Below, one piece after another: positions 7,245 through 14,491 of a DNA stretch of 64,000 nt. The stretch is from positions 1 to 64,000 of the forward strand of contig JAGASH010000007.1 of assembly GCA_017847835.1 (NCBI GenBank), in the 5' to 3' direction. Positions within the stretch are counted from its first letter, which is position 1; each line of letters starts with the position of its first letter. The translations under genes were made by a program, and so were the position numbers. Under the pieces are notes generated by a model, which worked only from the letters and a program-made list of their open reading frames with translations, had not been told where the DNA came from and did not search any database. The stretch is from Oscillospiraceae bacterium (lineage in GTDB: Bacteria; Bacillota; Clostridia; Oscillospirales; Ruminococcaceae).

Positions 7245-9647
7245 TCAATAATTATAAAATGGCATTTCCGACGGCTCGTCCGAAACACCGAATTCACTGT
7301 TGTAATACTCCTCCCTCAAACGAAAACAGCCGTTTTTCATCTCAACGACAGCGTTCGCGAGCTTTAACTTCTTCCACATATCGGGATATAACTCCACAAT
7401 ATATTTCTGCGCTTTTCTCATACATTTAAGAGCTTCTGCAAAGGACAAATCGCTGTCCATTTGACATATAAGCCGCTGCGCTTCATCGTTAAACGGGACA
7501 AAAACGTCCGTTGTCTTTTCATCAATGACGCGGAAATTGCTGCCCGCAGTTTTAAACGCCTGCATACAATAACGCAAAGACTTTTTGCGGTCGGGCGGGA
7601 GCAAAGCTGTGTTCAAACTGTTCACCGACAGCAAATCCAAAAGGGTGCTTTTCGCTTCGGGTATCGGATAACACATTCTCTCGGAGTTATCCGACTGAAT
7701 TTCCCTGAACAGCAGTCCAAAATATTCTCTCAATGTATCGGGTGAAAGAAAATCGCTCTCGCCGTTCTGCTCCATACAATATAAGAGCTGCCTTGACGCG
7801 TCTTTTGCTTCCTGTATTTCGCGAAGATTTCCCAGCCTCTCCTCGCAAAGCTCAATAATGTACACGGGGCAAATTCTGTTGAATTCACCGCTTCGGTTGC
7901 ACCTTCCTGCAGCTTGTGCTGAGTTATCCATTCCCGCAAGCGAACGTATAACACACCCAAACGAAACATTCACTCCCGCCTCGATAAGCTGCGTTGTGAC
8001 GCAAATAATCGGCTCTTTACACCCAAGCATTTCAACAATCTCCGCAACAGCTGCTCTCCTGTGCTGAGGACACATATTTGTGCTCAGATGAATTAGCTTT
8101 GGCGGATTATCCATTTCGGACAGCCGTGTTTTCAGCTCCAAGTAAACTTCTTTTGCAGCACGCTTTGTGTTTGTGATAAAAAGTACGCTTCCGTTCTCTC
8201 CGAAGCAGTCGATTGCAAAATCAGCAGCACCCGAATATGTGTATTCTCCTGACAGCATCGGAATAATCTCGGTTCTTGAAAAAACCTCAAAATCCTCCTG
8301 TGTATCGCCCGTCATACTGCTGTTTTCATCAAGAAGCAGCGGGAATTTTGACATAGCCTCAAACGGGGGCTGCGTTGCCGAACAAAGCACAATTGAAGCT
8401 CCGCAAATCTTTGCCAAGAAATTCATCGCAAGATTAAACGGATACACGCAGTTTCTCGGCACGGACTGCACCTCATCGATGATGATTACAGCCTTTGAAA
8501 GCCTGTGAAATCTGCGGACAGATGTTGTTTTATCCAAAAACAGCGTGTTCAGGAACTGCACCATTGTCGTTGCAATTACGGGGCTGTCCCACATTTCGGT
8601 CCTCAGTTCATAATCCTGAAATTCGTTGTCATTACATTTCTCAAATTTTTGTTGAACCGCGTCGGAATAATGTTCAAGGAAACAATCATCTCCCGCAAGC
8701 GACCTTATCTCGTCGCTGTTCTGTTCAAGAATTGACATAAACGGCGCTACATAAATGATTTTTTCCATATTATGCCGCTTGCAGTATTCAATTGCAAAGC
8801 GCATTGAGGATAAGGTTTTACCGCCGCCCGTTGGTACAACAAGCTTGCAAATTCCCACATCGTTTTCGGAAAATTTCAGACATCTTTCTGAGATATCCCG
8901 CCGCTGCCGTGAGATTTCATCGCAATTTTTATTAAACCCAGCAAGCCTTTTGTCGAGATTAAGACGCATTTTGTCCCACAACCCGTCAAGATTATATTCT
9001 CTTTCCAACGGCTCGTTTGCCATAAATCCGGCTGTATCCGTCCTGTCGGCGTCTATAAGAATTGACTGAAGCAGTCTTTCCGTCATTCCCAGATAAAAGC
9101 CGCGAACAACATCCCTGTCTGTATCACTCAATCCCTGCTCCATCTTCTTTATCTTATTTATAACAGCAAGATATTCTTCTGCGGCTTTTGACATAAAGCA
9201 ATAAAACTCATCTTTATCAAAAGCACGGTTGATTTCCGTAACAATTTGCTCATAGTCATCGTTTTTGCAAATGCGTTCCGAATAATAATCATTATGGTCA
9301 AGACTGCACCAATCGTGAAGCCCGTGGTGAGAAACAATAGTATGACCAATCATCTCAGCCGCTTTTGCCCATCCCTTGTTTTCGGAATTGGAAAAGAGAT
9401 TGTTTATGTACTTTGCCCCTGCAAAACTGTGGTCGATTTCTCCCCTGCTTATCGAAGAATTTCCGTGAATATAGGAATTAAACCTGTCAGTCAGCTTCCC
9501 AAGGTCGTGAGAAAGTCCCGCCAATGCACCCATATTGCTCAATCCGCAAACGCTTCCATATTTTCCGGCTTGCTTCGATGTTTCACGACAATGCTCGGCT
9601 ACCGTCTGAACTCTTGTCTTATCATCGCTTATATGTGCCGCAAACAG
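7245..9647 (-). CDS. cas3: CRISPR helicase-nuclease Cas3 (HD domain first), probable non-AUG start
   Basis: About 800 residues. An N-terminal HD nuclease (LSHDLGK) is followed by the SF2 helicase with VVPTGGGKT (Walker A), IIIDEVQSVP (motif II) and CSATQP (motif III). It unwinds and degrades DNA bound by the Cascade complex. The first TTG or ATG in frame (9542, 9533) would drop the conserved EHC segment. The same frame stays open upstream, encoding FAAHISDDKT and QTVAEHCRET, typical of type I-C Cas3, back to a stop at 9665. That stretch has no ATG, GTG or TTG. AAGGAG sits 8 nt before a CTG (9647) and 5 nt before an ATT (9650), so I place the start at CTG. Confidence 0.88.
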   Translation of the reverse strand: MFAAHISDDKTRVQTVAEHCRETSKQAGKYGSVCGLSNMGALAGLSHDLGKLTDRFNSYIHGNSSISRGEIDHSFAGAKYINNLFSNSENKGWAKAAEMIGHTIVSHHGLHDWCSLDHNDYYSERICKNDDYEQIVTEINRAFDKDEFYCFMSKAAEEYLAVINKIKKMEQGLSDTDRDVVRGFYLGMTERLLQSILIDADRTDTAGFMANEPLEREYNLDGLWDKMRLNLDKRLAGFNKNCDEISRQRRDISERCLKFSENDVGICKLVVPTGGGKTLSSMRFAIEYCKRHNMEKIIYVAPFMSILEQNSDEIRSLAGDDCFLEHYSDAVQQKFEKCNDNEFQDYELRTEMWDSPVIATTMVQFLNTLFLDKTTSVRRFHRLSKAVIIIDEVQSVPRNCVYPFNLAMNFLAKICGASIVLCSATQPPFEAMSKFPLLLDENSSMTGDTQEDFEVFSRTEIIPMLSGEYTYSGAADFAIDCFGENGSVLFITNTKRAAKEVYLELKTRLSEMDNPPKLIHLSTNMCPQHRRAAVAEIVEMLGCKEPIICVTTQLIEAGVNVSFGCVIRSLAGMDNSAQAAGRCNRSGEFNRICPVYIIELCEERLGNLREIQEAKDASRQLLYCMEQNGESDFLSPDTLREYFGLLFREIQSDNSERMCYPIPEAKSTLLDLLSVNSLNTALLPPDRKKSLRYCMQAFKTAGSNFRVIDEKTTDVFVPFNDEAQRLICQMDSDLSFAEALKCMRKAQKYIVELYPDMWKKLKLANAVVEMKNGCFRLREEYYNSEFGVSDEPSEMPFYNY

Positions 9648-9692
9648 AATATCATCTCCTTCGCATTATTTCGCAGATATTTGTTCATTTTT

Positions 9693-9721
9693 ATTTTATT
9701 TGACAACAATCAAATTGTCAA
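9693..9721 (-). promoter_or_regulatory. cas operon promoter with an overlapping dyad
   Basis: On the minus strand TTGACA (9716-9721) is followed after exactly 17 nt by TAAAAT (9693-9698), about 45 bp before cas3. The -35 and most of the spacer form a dyad: TTGACAA (9700-9706 on plus) and TTGTCAA (9715-9721) separated by 8 nt. Such a dyad over a core promoter suggests binding by a dimeric repressor. No candidate regulator gene lies inside the cas operon. Confidence 0.75.
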
Positions 9722-9749
9722 GAAACAATAGTATCGTTATTATAGTATT

Positions 9750-10016
9750 TCAAATGAAAAAGCATTCAAGCCTTTCGGGGAAATAAGGGTTGACAGCGGC
9801 GGGTGAAGAAATATCGTCATTCCCCCTCAGCTTGTTTTTATGGATATAGGGCTGCCCTTGGTTTTTCTCTCCTCTGCCGCAGACATTATGAATTTCGTTA
9901 TGGCTATGAATATGGAGGGCAATCATCACAAATCCCAAAATATTTCTTGCAGGGTTCACATCGTGAGCCCTGTTGCTTTTATAAGGTATAAAAAAGGATA
10001 TTTCAGCATAAATCAT
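9750..10016 (-). pseudogene. Decayed C-terminal remnant of an IS200/IS605-type TnpB
   Basis: An 88-codon minus-strand frame contains HDVNPARNIL, close to the D-x-N-A-A-x-N-I-L block after the zinc finger of TnpB, and further on NVCGRGEKNQG, where TnpB tails often carry NACG. The zinc-finger Cys pairs and the RuvC core are missing, and upstream DNA is already the promoter of the arsenic operon. I read it as a relic of an insertion sequence between the cas and ars loci. It may also be a chance open frame, since only short motifs match. Confidence 0.4.
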
Positions 10017-10046
10017 TAATTATTTCAGTTTTTTTCATTTTATATA

Positions 10047-10075
10047 TTGACAAATCTCAATCTATGTTGTATAAT
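10047..10075 (+). promoter_or_regulatory. Promoter of the arsenic-type operon
   Basis: TTGACA (10047-10052), 17 nt, then TATAAT (10070-10075): a consensus promoter 26-36 bp before arsR. The inverted pair ATCTAT (10060-10065) / ATAGAT (10081-10086) flanks the -10 and is a candidate ArsR operator, so the operon is probably autorepressed. Confidence 0.85.
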
Positions 10076-10110
10076 ATCAAATAGATGAATTTCAATGTGA
10101 GGTGAAAAGT

Positions 10111-10383
10111 TTGAACGAGAAAGAAATTGCTACAATTTTCAAAGCGTTCTGCGATGAAAACAGAATCAGAATTTTACTGCTCTTGCTGGACGGGGAAAAA
10201 TGCGCTTGCAGACTGCTTGAAGAAATGAATATCACTCAGCCTACCCTTTCACATCACATGAAAATTCTCTGCGACAGCGGGATTGTTGTCGGGAGAAAAG
10301 ACGGAAAATGGATACACTATTCGCTCTCGGACGAAGGTATTGAAAAAGCACAGAAATTTATTGAATTTCTTAGGCGTAAATGA
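10111..10383 (+). CDS. arsR: ArsR-family metalloregulator
   Basis: About 90 residues of winged-helix ArsR/SmtB type. The recognition helix is in NITQPTLSHHMKIL and the wing in RKDGKWIHYSL. A Cys pair in GEKCACRLL (residues 31 and 33) matches the ELCVC-type arsenite site at the start of the DNA-binding helix. Such proteins leave the operator when arsenite or antimonite binds. I prefer TTG at 10111, six nt after GAGGTG; GTG at 10102 would add three residues but lacks a spaced ribosome binding site. First gene of a five-gene operon ending in arsC, whose content fits arsenic sensing. Confidence 0.88.
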   Translation: MNEKEIATIFKAFCDENRIRILLLLLDGEKCACRLLEEMNITQPTLSHHMKILCDSGIVVGRKDGKWIHYSLSDEGIEKAQKFIEFLRRK

Positions 10384-10397
10384 AAGTGAGGAAAACT

Positions 10398-10841
10398 ATG
10401 ACAAAGTCCGAAAAAGCACTTGAACTTTTTTCTAACAATTTCAACTGCTCGCAAGCCGTGCTGACAGCGTTTGCGCCCGATTTCGGTCTTGACGAAACGC
10501 TCGCGCTGAAGCTCGGTACATCTTTCGGCGGCGGTGCAAGAAACGGTGATATCTGCGGCGCGGTTTCGGGAGCGCTGCTCGTTCTCGGCTTGAAGTACGG
10601 TCACTTTGAAGCACAAAACAACGAACAAAAGTCCCGTGCATATCAAATTGCTGTCGAATACACCAAGCGTTTCAAGAAAATCAACGGCTCAATCGTTTGC
10701 CGCGACTTGCTCGGCTACGACTTGACAAAACCCGAGGAAATGGCTTGTATAAAGGAAAAAGGGCTTTTCGGCGAGGTTTGCCCGAAGATGATAAAATGCG
10801 CTGTCGAAGTGCTTGAAAGCGTTCTCGCGGAGTTTGAATAA
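10398..10841 (+). CDS. C_GCAxxG_C_C family (putative redox) protein
   Basis: 147 residues. The Cys pattern fits the C_GCAxxG_C_C family: FNCSQAVL near residue 17, then GDICGAVSGALLVLG near 54 in a Gly/Ala-rich helix, then later single Cys residues including SIVCRDLLG and EVCPK. Members are small, soluble, probably redox-active proteins of uncertain reaction, often beside thioredoxin or metal-resistance genes. ATG at 10398 follows GAGGAAAACT; the frame is open slightly further upstream. It lies 14 nt after arsR and shares its promoter, which hints at a role in handling arsenic or thiols. No precise function can be assigned. Confidence 0.8.
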   Translation: MTKSEKALELFSNNFNCSQAVLTAFAPDFGLDETLALKLGTSFGGGARNGDICGAVSGALLVLGLKYGHFEAQNNEQKSRAYQIAVEYTKRFKKINGSIVCRDLLGYDLTKPEEMACIKEKGLFGEVCPKMIKCAVEVLESVLAEFE

Positions 10842-10892
10842 CAGCAAGCCGTGTTTATCGCGGCTTACTTAAAGCACATTATATAGACATAT

Positions 10893-10905
10893 TTCAATTA
10901 TTGAA
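10893..10905 (+). promoter_or_regulatory. Short dyad before the permease gene
   Basis: TTCAA-TTA-TTGAA is a perfect palindrome 20 bp before the permease start, in AT-rich DNA with TATAAT directly after it. It could be a second ArsR operator or internal promoter element; no clear -35 was seen. Confidence 0.35.
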
Positions 10906-10924
10906 TATAATCAAGGTGAACTCA

Positions 10925-11935
10925 ATGGATATTAAATCAATCTGGGATTTCTTTCAGAACGAAATTCTCGGAATGGCTTGGCTGAACCGACTTATCGGCA
11001 GTCTGCTGAACACGCTCGGGCTTGACGCCACGGAAAAAATCGGCGGGAGCGTTCAGTTTTTCATATTTGATATGATAAAAATTATGGTACTGCTCGGTAT
11101 CCTGATTTTCATCATTTCGTATATTCAGAGCTTTTTCCCGCCCGAACGCACAAAGAAAATTCTCGGACGGTTTCACGGTATCGGCGCAAATATCATCGCT
11201 GCGCTTCTCGGTACGGTCACGCCGTTTTGCTCGTGCTCCTCGATACCGCTGTTTATCGGTTTCACAAGCGCGGGACTTCCGCTTGGAGTAACATTCTCCT
11301 TTCTGATTTCTTCTCCGATGGTTGACCTCGGCTCGCTTGTTTTGCTGATGAGCATTTTCGGCTGGAAGGTCGCGTTTGTTTATGTTATTGTGGGACTGAT
11401 AATAGCGGTTATCGGAGGCACGCTGATTGAAAAACTGCACCTTGAAAATCAAGTCGAGGAGTTTATCCGAAACGGCAAAGCAATTGATATTCCGCAGGAT
11501 GAGCTTCACATAAAAGACCGCCTGAAATACGCTTGGGAGCAGGTTTGCTCGACAGCGAAAAAGGTGTTCCCTTTTGTGATTATCGGTGTGGCAATCGGCG
11601 CTGTTATTCACAACTGGATACCCGAAGATTTTATCGTAAATGCGCTCGGCGGAAACAACCCGCTCGGCGTTATCCTCGCGACAATCGCGGGTGTACCGAT
11701 GTACGCGGATATCTTCGGCACAATACCGATTGCCGAAGCATTGCTCGGAAAAGGTGCGCTGCTTGGTGTTGTGCTGTCGTTTATGATGGCGGTCACAACG
11801 CTTTCCCTGCCCTCGATGATTATGCTCAGAAAAGCCGTCAAACCGAAGCTCCTCGGCATTTTCATCGTGATTTGCACGGTCGGAATAATTATTGTCGGTT
11901 ATGCGTTTAACGCGCTGCAAAATATCTTAATTTAA
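10925..11935 (+). CDS. arsP: ArsP-like permease (DUF318)
   Basis: 336 residues, eight or so membrane segments with a central hydrophilic loop near 180-215. The motif TPFCSCSSIP (residues 99-108), repeated in weaker form as a later Gly-rich helix pair (AGVPMYADIFGTIP), is typical of the permease family that includes ArsP, an exporter of trivalent organoarsenicals. ATG at 10925 follows GGTGAACTCA; an upstream ATG at 10901 lacks a ribosome binding site. Its place between ArsR and ArsC supports arsenic export from the cytoplasm. Family members can also carry other substrates, so specificity is inferred from context. Confidence 0.8.
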   Translation: MDIKSIWDFFQNEILGMAWLNRLIGSLLNTLGLDATEKIGGSVQFFIFDMIKIMVLLGILIFIISYIQSFFPPERTKKILGRFHGIGANIIAALLGTVTPFCSCSSIPLFIGFTSAGLPLGVTFSFLISSPMVDLGSLVLLMSIFGWKVAFVYVIVGLIIAVIGGTLIEKLHLENQVEEFIRNGKAIDIPQDELHIKDRLKYAWEQVCSTAKKVFPFVIIGVAIGAVIHNWIPEDFIVNALGGNNPLGVILATIAGVPMYADIFGTIPIAEALLGKGALLGVVLSFMMAVTTLSLPSMIMLRKAVKPKLLGIFIVICTVGIIIVGYAFNALQNILI

Positions 11936-11948
11936 CAGGAGGAAAACT

Positions 11949-12305
11949 ATGTTTAGCTTTGGAAAAAAAGAGGAAAAGAACACCTGCAAGTGCAATTGTA
12001 CAGCGGAGGATATCGCCGAAATGGATATCAAGAATTGCTGCGGAGCTGCTGTTGACGGAATTTGCTGTATAAAGGTGCTGGGAGCGGGGTGCAAATCCTG
12101 CCACGAGCTGTACGAAAACACAAAGAAAGCAGTCGCGGAAATGGGACTTGCGGTTGAGGTCGAGTACGTCACGGATATGCAGAAAATTATGGAAAGCGGT
12201 GTGATGAGTATGCCCGCGCTTGTAGTCAACGAAAAGGTTGTTTCTATGGGCAAGGTGCTCAAAGCCGCCGATGTGAAAAAACTGCTCGAAAAGGAAAGCG
12301 TGTGA
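11949..12305 (+). CDS. Thioredoxin-like protein with a Cys-rich N-terminus
   Basis: 118 residues. The second half is a short thioredoxin-like fold with VLGAGCKSCHELY (CxxC at 48-51) and the cis-Pro in GVMSMPALVVN, the redox-active disulfide protein 2 type. The first 40 residues add seven Cys (13, 15, 17, 30, 31, 39, 40), enough for a metal- or arsenic-binding tail. AGGAGG sits 7 nt before the ATG. It is one nt from arsC, a type of arsenate reductase that needs a thioredoxin, so it is a good candidate partner. The ligand of the Cys-rich part is unknown. Confidence 0.78.
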   Translation: MFSFGKKEEKNTCKCNCTAEDIAEMDIKNCCGAAVDGICCIKVLGAGCKSCHELYENTKKAVAEMGLAVEVEYVTDMQKIMESGVMSMPALVVNEKVVSMGKVLKAADVKKLLEKESV

Positions 12306-12306
12306 T

Positions 12307-12687
12307 ATGAAAAAGATTGCTTTTATCTGCGTTCACAACTCATGTCGAAGCCAGATTGCCGAGGCTCTCGGGAAGCATTTTCGCGGCGATGAATTTGAGT
12401 TTTACTCTGCGGGAACGGAAACAAAACCACAGATAAACAAGGACGCAGTGCGGCTGGTGAAGCGGCTCTACGGTATCGATATGGAGAAAACTCAGTTCAG
12501 CAAGACTTTCGACAAAATTCCCGCGCCCGATATCGCGATTTCAATGGGCTGCGATGTCGGCTGTCCTTTTATCGGCAGGGATTTTGACGATAACTGGGGC
12601 TTGCCGGACCCGACAGGAAAAAACGATGATGAATTTATCGCGGTTATCGGAGAGATTGAAAGACGTATAAAAAAACTGCGTTTCTAA
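12307..12687 (+). CDS. arsC: Arsenate reductase ArsC (low-molecular-weight phosphatase fold)
   Basis: 126 residues. The P-loop C-x5-R is CVHNSCR (Cys8, Arg14) and a second redox pair appears in ISMGCDVGCPFIG (Cys82, Cys86), with the Asp of LPDPTG as general acid. This is the thioredoxin-coupled class: Cys8 attacks arsenate and the disulfide passes to Cys82/86. The product arsenite would be exported or methylated and exported by other means. It is the last gene of the operon, one nt after the thioredoxin-like gene, and is followed by a terminator. Confidence 0.92.
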   Translation: MKKIAFICVHNSCRSQIAEALGKHFRGDEFEFYSAGTETKPQINKDAVRLVKRLYGIDMEKTQFSKTFDKIPAPDIAISMGCDVGCPFIGRDFDDNWGLPDPTGKNDDEFIAVIGEIERRIKKLRF

Positions 12688-12707
12688 CGGAATTAATTGT
12701 TATATAT

Positions 12708-12747
12708 AAAAAGACGACAGAAGCGTTATCCTTCCGTCGTCTTTTTA
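12708..12747. terminator. Bidirectional terminator between arsC and trx
   Basis: A stem of about 14 bp (AAAAGACGACAGAAG with CTTCCGTCGTCTTTT, one mismatch) around the loop CGTTATC. It has a T-run on each side and so serves both convergent genes. Confidence 0.92.
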
Positions 12748-12750
12748 TTA

Positions 12751-13059
12751 TCAGGACAGCTTTTTGATGTTCTCTGCGATAATAAGCTTGTGCGTAAACC
12801 CGACAAGACGCTCCTTGATTTCACCATTCCTTATAAAAAGCAAGGTCGGAAGAGCGGTGACGTCATATCTCTCGGCAAGCTCGGGCTCGGCTGTTATGTC
12901 GCACTTTGCAATCAGCACGTTTTCGTCCGAAGCATTTTCGACAAGTCCCGCCTCGGTCTTTTTGCAATGCACGCAACTCGGAGAAAAAAACTCAACAACA
13001 AGCGGCTTGTCCGTTTCGATAATCTCTTTGTGGTTTTTTGAAGTAAGTTCGGTAAGCAT
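12751..13059 (-). CDS. trxA: Thioredoxin
   Basis: 102 residues with the thioredoxin fold. The active site is SPSCVHCKK (Cys29, Cys32) instead of the usual WCGPC, so its redox potential may differ; the cis-Pro is in TALPTLLF. ATG at 13059 has GGAGGT at a good distance; the long open frame upstream is not coding. It lies between arsC and the sulfur importer, has its own promoter, and carries the CCTA-N9-TAGG box shared by the sulfur genes. It probably supplies electrons for sulfur reduction or arsenate reductase. Confidence 0.9.
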   Translation of the reverse strand: MLTELTSKNHKEIIETDKPLVVEFFSPSCVHCKKTEAGLVENASDENVLIAKCDITAEPELAERYDVTALPTLLFIRNGEIKERLVGFTHKLIIAENIKKLS

Positions 13060-13078
13060 TTTATACCTCCAAATAAAT

Positions 13079-13107
13079 ATTATACCTATATAATCAGTAG
13101 GATTATC
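13079..13107 (-). promoter_or_regulatory. trx promoter with sulfur-regulon box
   Basis: Minus-strand -10 TATAAT (13079-13084). The 17-bp spacer (13085-13101) is exactly the box CCTATATAATCAGTAGG. The -35 position (GATAAT) is poor. The box over the spacer suggests control by the Rrf2 regulator of this region. Confidence 0.55.
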
Positions 13108-13248
13108 ATAATTATAACTCAATTTCTGTCTTTTGTCAAGAGAAAATCCTGTTTCTGCACGATTTGTTGGATTTATGGTTATTTTCGCCAAAACCATTAC
13201 TTATTTTTTGATAATAATGTAAAATTTCACAAAATTGCGTTTTCCCTA

Positions 13249-13299
13249 TTGACATTTTTGTAAAATGAATGTATAATCATAACATACTAAACACATAGG
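13249..13299 (+). promoter_or_regulatory. Promoter and box of the ABC-arylsulfotransferase operon
   Basis: TTGACA (13249-13254), 17 nt, TATAAT (13272-13277). The 17-mer CATACTAAACACATAGG (13283-13299) covers the expected transcription start and matches the box at the four other sulfur promoters of this window. Confidence 0.8.
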
Positions 13300-13323
13300 A
13301 ATTATAAGCGAAAGGAAAAACCT

Positions 13324-13377
13324 ATGAATAACAAGTATTTGCTCTACGGACGAATGTGCTGTCAAAATCGATGTTGA
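13324..13377 (+). CDS. Cys-rich leader peptide MNNKYLLYGRMCCQNRC
   Basis: A 17-codon frame with AAGGA 9 nt upstream lies between the promoter and the ABC ATPase gene, ending 33 nt before it. Three of its last six residues are Cys, and the codons read ATG TGC TGT CAA ... TGT TGA. RNA from those Met-Cys-Cys-Gln codons (13354-13365) can pair over 12 bp, with three G-U pairs, to 13403-13414, which includes the ATG of the ATPase gene. I infer a translational attenuator: slow decoding of Cys codons at low cysteine would open the downstream start. It is too short to recognise by homology and no expression evidence exists here. Confidence 0.65.
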   Translation: MNNKYLLYGRMCCQNRC

Positions 13378-13414
13378 AAAATCAAATAAATTCAAAACGG
13401 AGTTGACAGTATGT
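13354..13414 (+). promoter_or_regulatory. Start-codon-sequestering hairpin in the leader
   Basis: ATGTGCTGTCAA (13354-13365) pairs with TTGACAGTATGT (13403-13414). The central seven pairs, CTGTCAA with TTGACAG, are perfect. The 3' arm runs from just after the ribosome binding site CGGAG through the start codon of the ATPase gene. It is seen in the sequence; its regulatory role is inferred. Confidence 0.55.
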
Positions 13415-14478
13415 ATATCGAACTTAAAAACATAAACAAAACCTTTGGCGATTTCAAGGCTTCCGATGATGTAAGCTTCGGAATTGAAAAAGGAAAGCTA
13501 ATCGGGCTTCTCGGTCCGAGCGGAAGCGGAAAGACAACCATTCTGAGAATACTCGCGGGGCTTGAAAAACAGGACAGCGGAGATATTTTCATCGACGGCA
13601 AAAACGTCAACAATCTCCCCGCAAATGAAAGAGGAATAGGCTTCGTTTTTCAGAACTACGCGCTCTTCCCTTTCAAGACGGTTTACGATAATATCGCTTA
13701 CGGTCTGAAGGTTCAGAAAAAGGACAAAGCGTTCATCAAAAACAGAGTTTCCGAGCTGCTGGACCTTGTGGGACTTCCGGGACTTGAAAAGCGTTATCCT
13801 GACCAGCTCAGCGGCGGTCAGCGTCAGAGAATTGCCCTTGCAAGAGCGCTTGCACCCGAGCCCGAGCTTCTGCTTCTTGACGAGCCGTTTGCCGCTATTG
13901 ACGCGAAGGTGAGAAAAGAGCTTCGCAGCTGGCTTCGCGAAACAATCGACAAGGTTGGAATTACCAGCATTTTCGTCACTCACGACCAGGACGAGGCTGT
14001 TGAAGTTGCAGACGAGATTATCATCACAAACAAAGGCAGAGTTGAACAGGCGGGCAATCCCGTGGAGATTTATCTCGAACCGAAAACTCCCTTTGTGGCA
14101 CAGTTTATCGGACAATCGGCAATTATCGAAAACTACGGCACGCTTAAAGGCTTCACGCAGACGGACAGCTCAAACACCGCTGTCATTCGTCCCGAGTTCA
14201 TCGAGATAAATAAATTCGAGGACAACGGCGTTCATCAGTACGAAAGCTCAATGGAGGACGGAATTGTTGACGAGGTTCTTTTCAGAGGAAACGCTTTTGA
14301 GGTCAAGGTCAAACTGAATGAATTGTACCTCACGGGAAAATATGACCTCAGCGCTCCCCGCCTCAGACGCGGTGACAAAGTGAAAATCCTTATAAAAAAG
14401 CTCTACACGATAAGCGGAAATCAAACCGACATTTTGCTGAACAAGGGACTTGATACCAGCGATGTCTACTACATCTGA
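13411..14478 (+). CDS. ABC transporter ATPase, sulfate/sulfonate type with TOBE domain
   Basis: 355 residues. Walker A GPSGSGKTT is at 35-43, the Q-loop in FVFQNYALFP, the signature LSGGQRQRIALARAL, Walker B LLLLDEPFA and H-loop FVTHDQDEAVEVAD. A C-terminal extension of about 120 residues is a TOBE-like regulatory domain, as in CysA/PotA-type ATPases. It energises the importer encoded with the next two genes. Translation is likely controlled by the Cys-rich leader just upstream. Substrate is a sulfur oxyanion, sulfonate or sulfate ester by context; family alone does not decide. Confidence 0.9.
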   Translation: MYIELKNINKTFGDFKASDDVSFGIEKGKLIGLLGPSGSGKTTILRILAGLEKQDSGDIFIDGKNVNNLPANERGIGFVFQNYALFPFKTVYDNIAYGLKVQKKDKAFIKNRVSELLDLVGLPGLEKRYPDQLSGGQRQRIALARALAPEPELLLLDEPFAAIDAKVRKELRSWLRETIDKVGITSIFVTHDQDEAVEVADEIIITNKGRVEQAGNPVEIYLEPKTPFVAQFIGQSAIIENYGTLKGFTQTDSSNTAVIRPEFIEINKFEDNGVHQYESSMEDGIVDEVLFRGNAFEVKVKLNELYLTGKYDLSAPRLRRGDKVKILIKKLYTISGNQTDILLNKGLDTSDVYYI

Positions 14479-14491
14479 GGAGGAAAAAATT

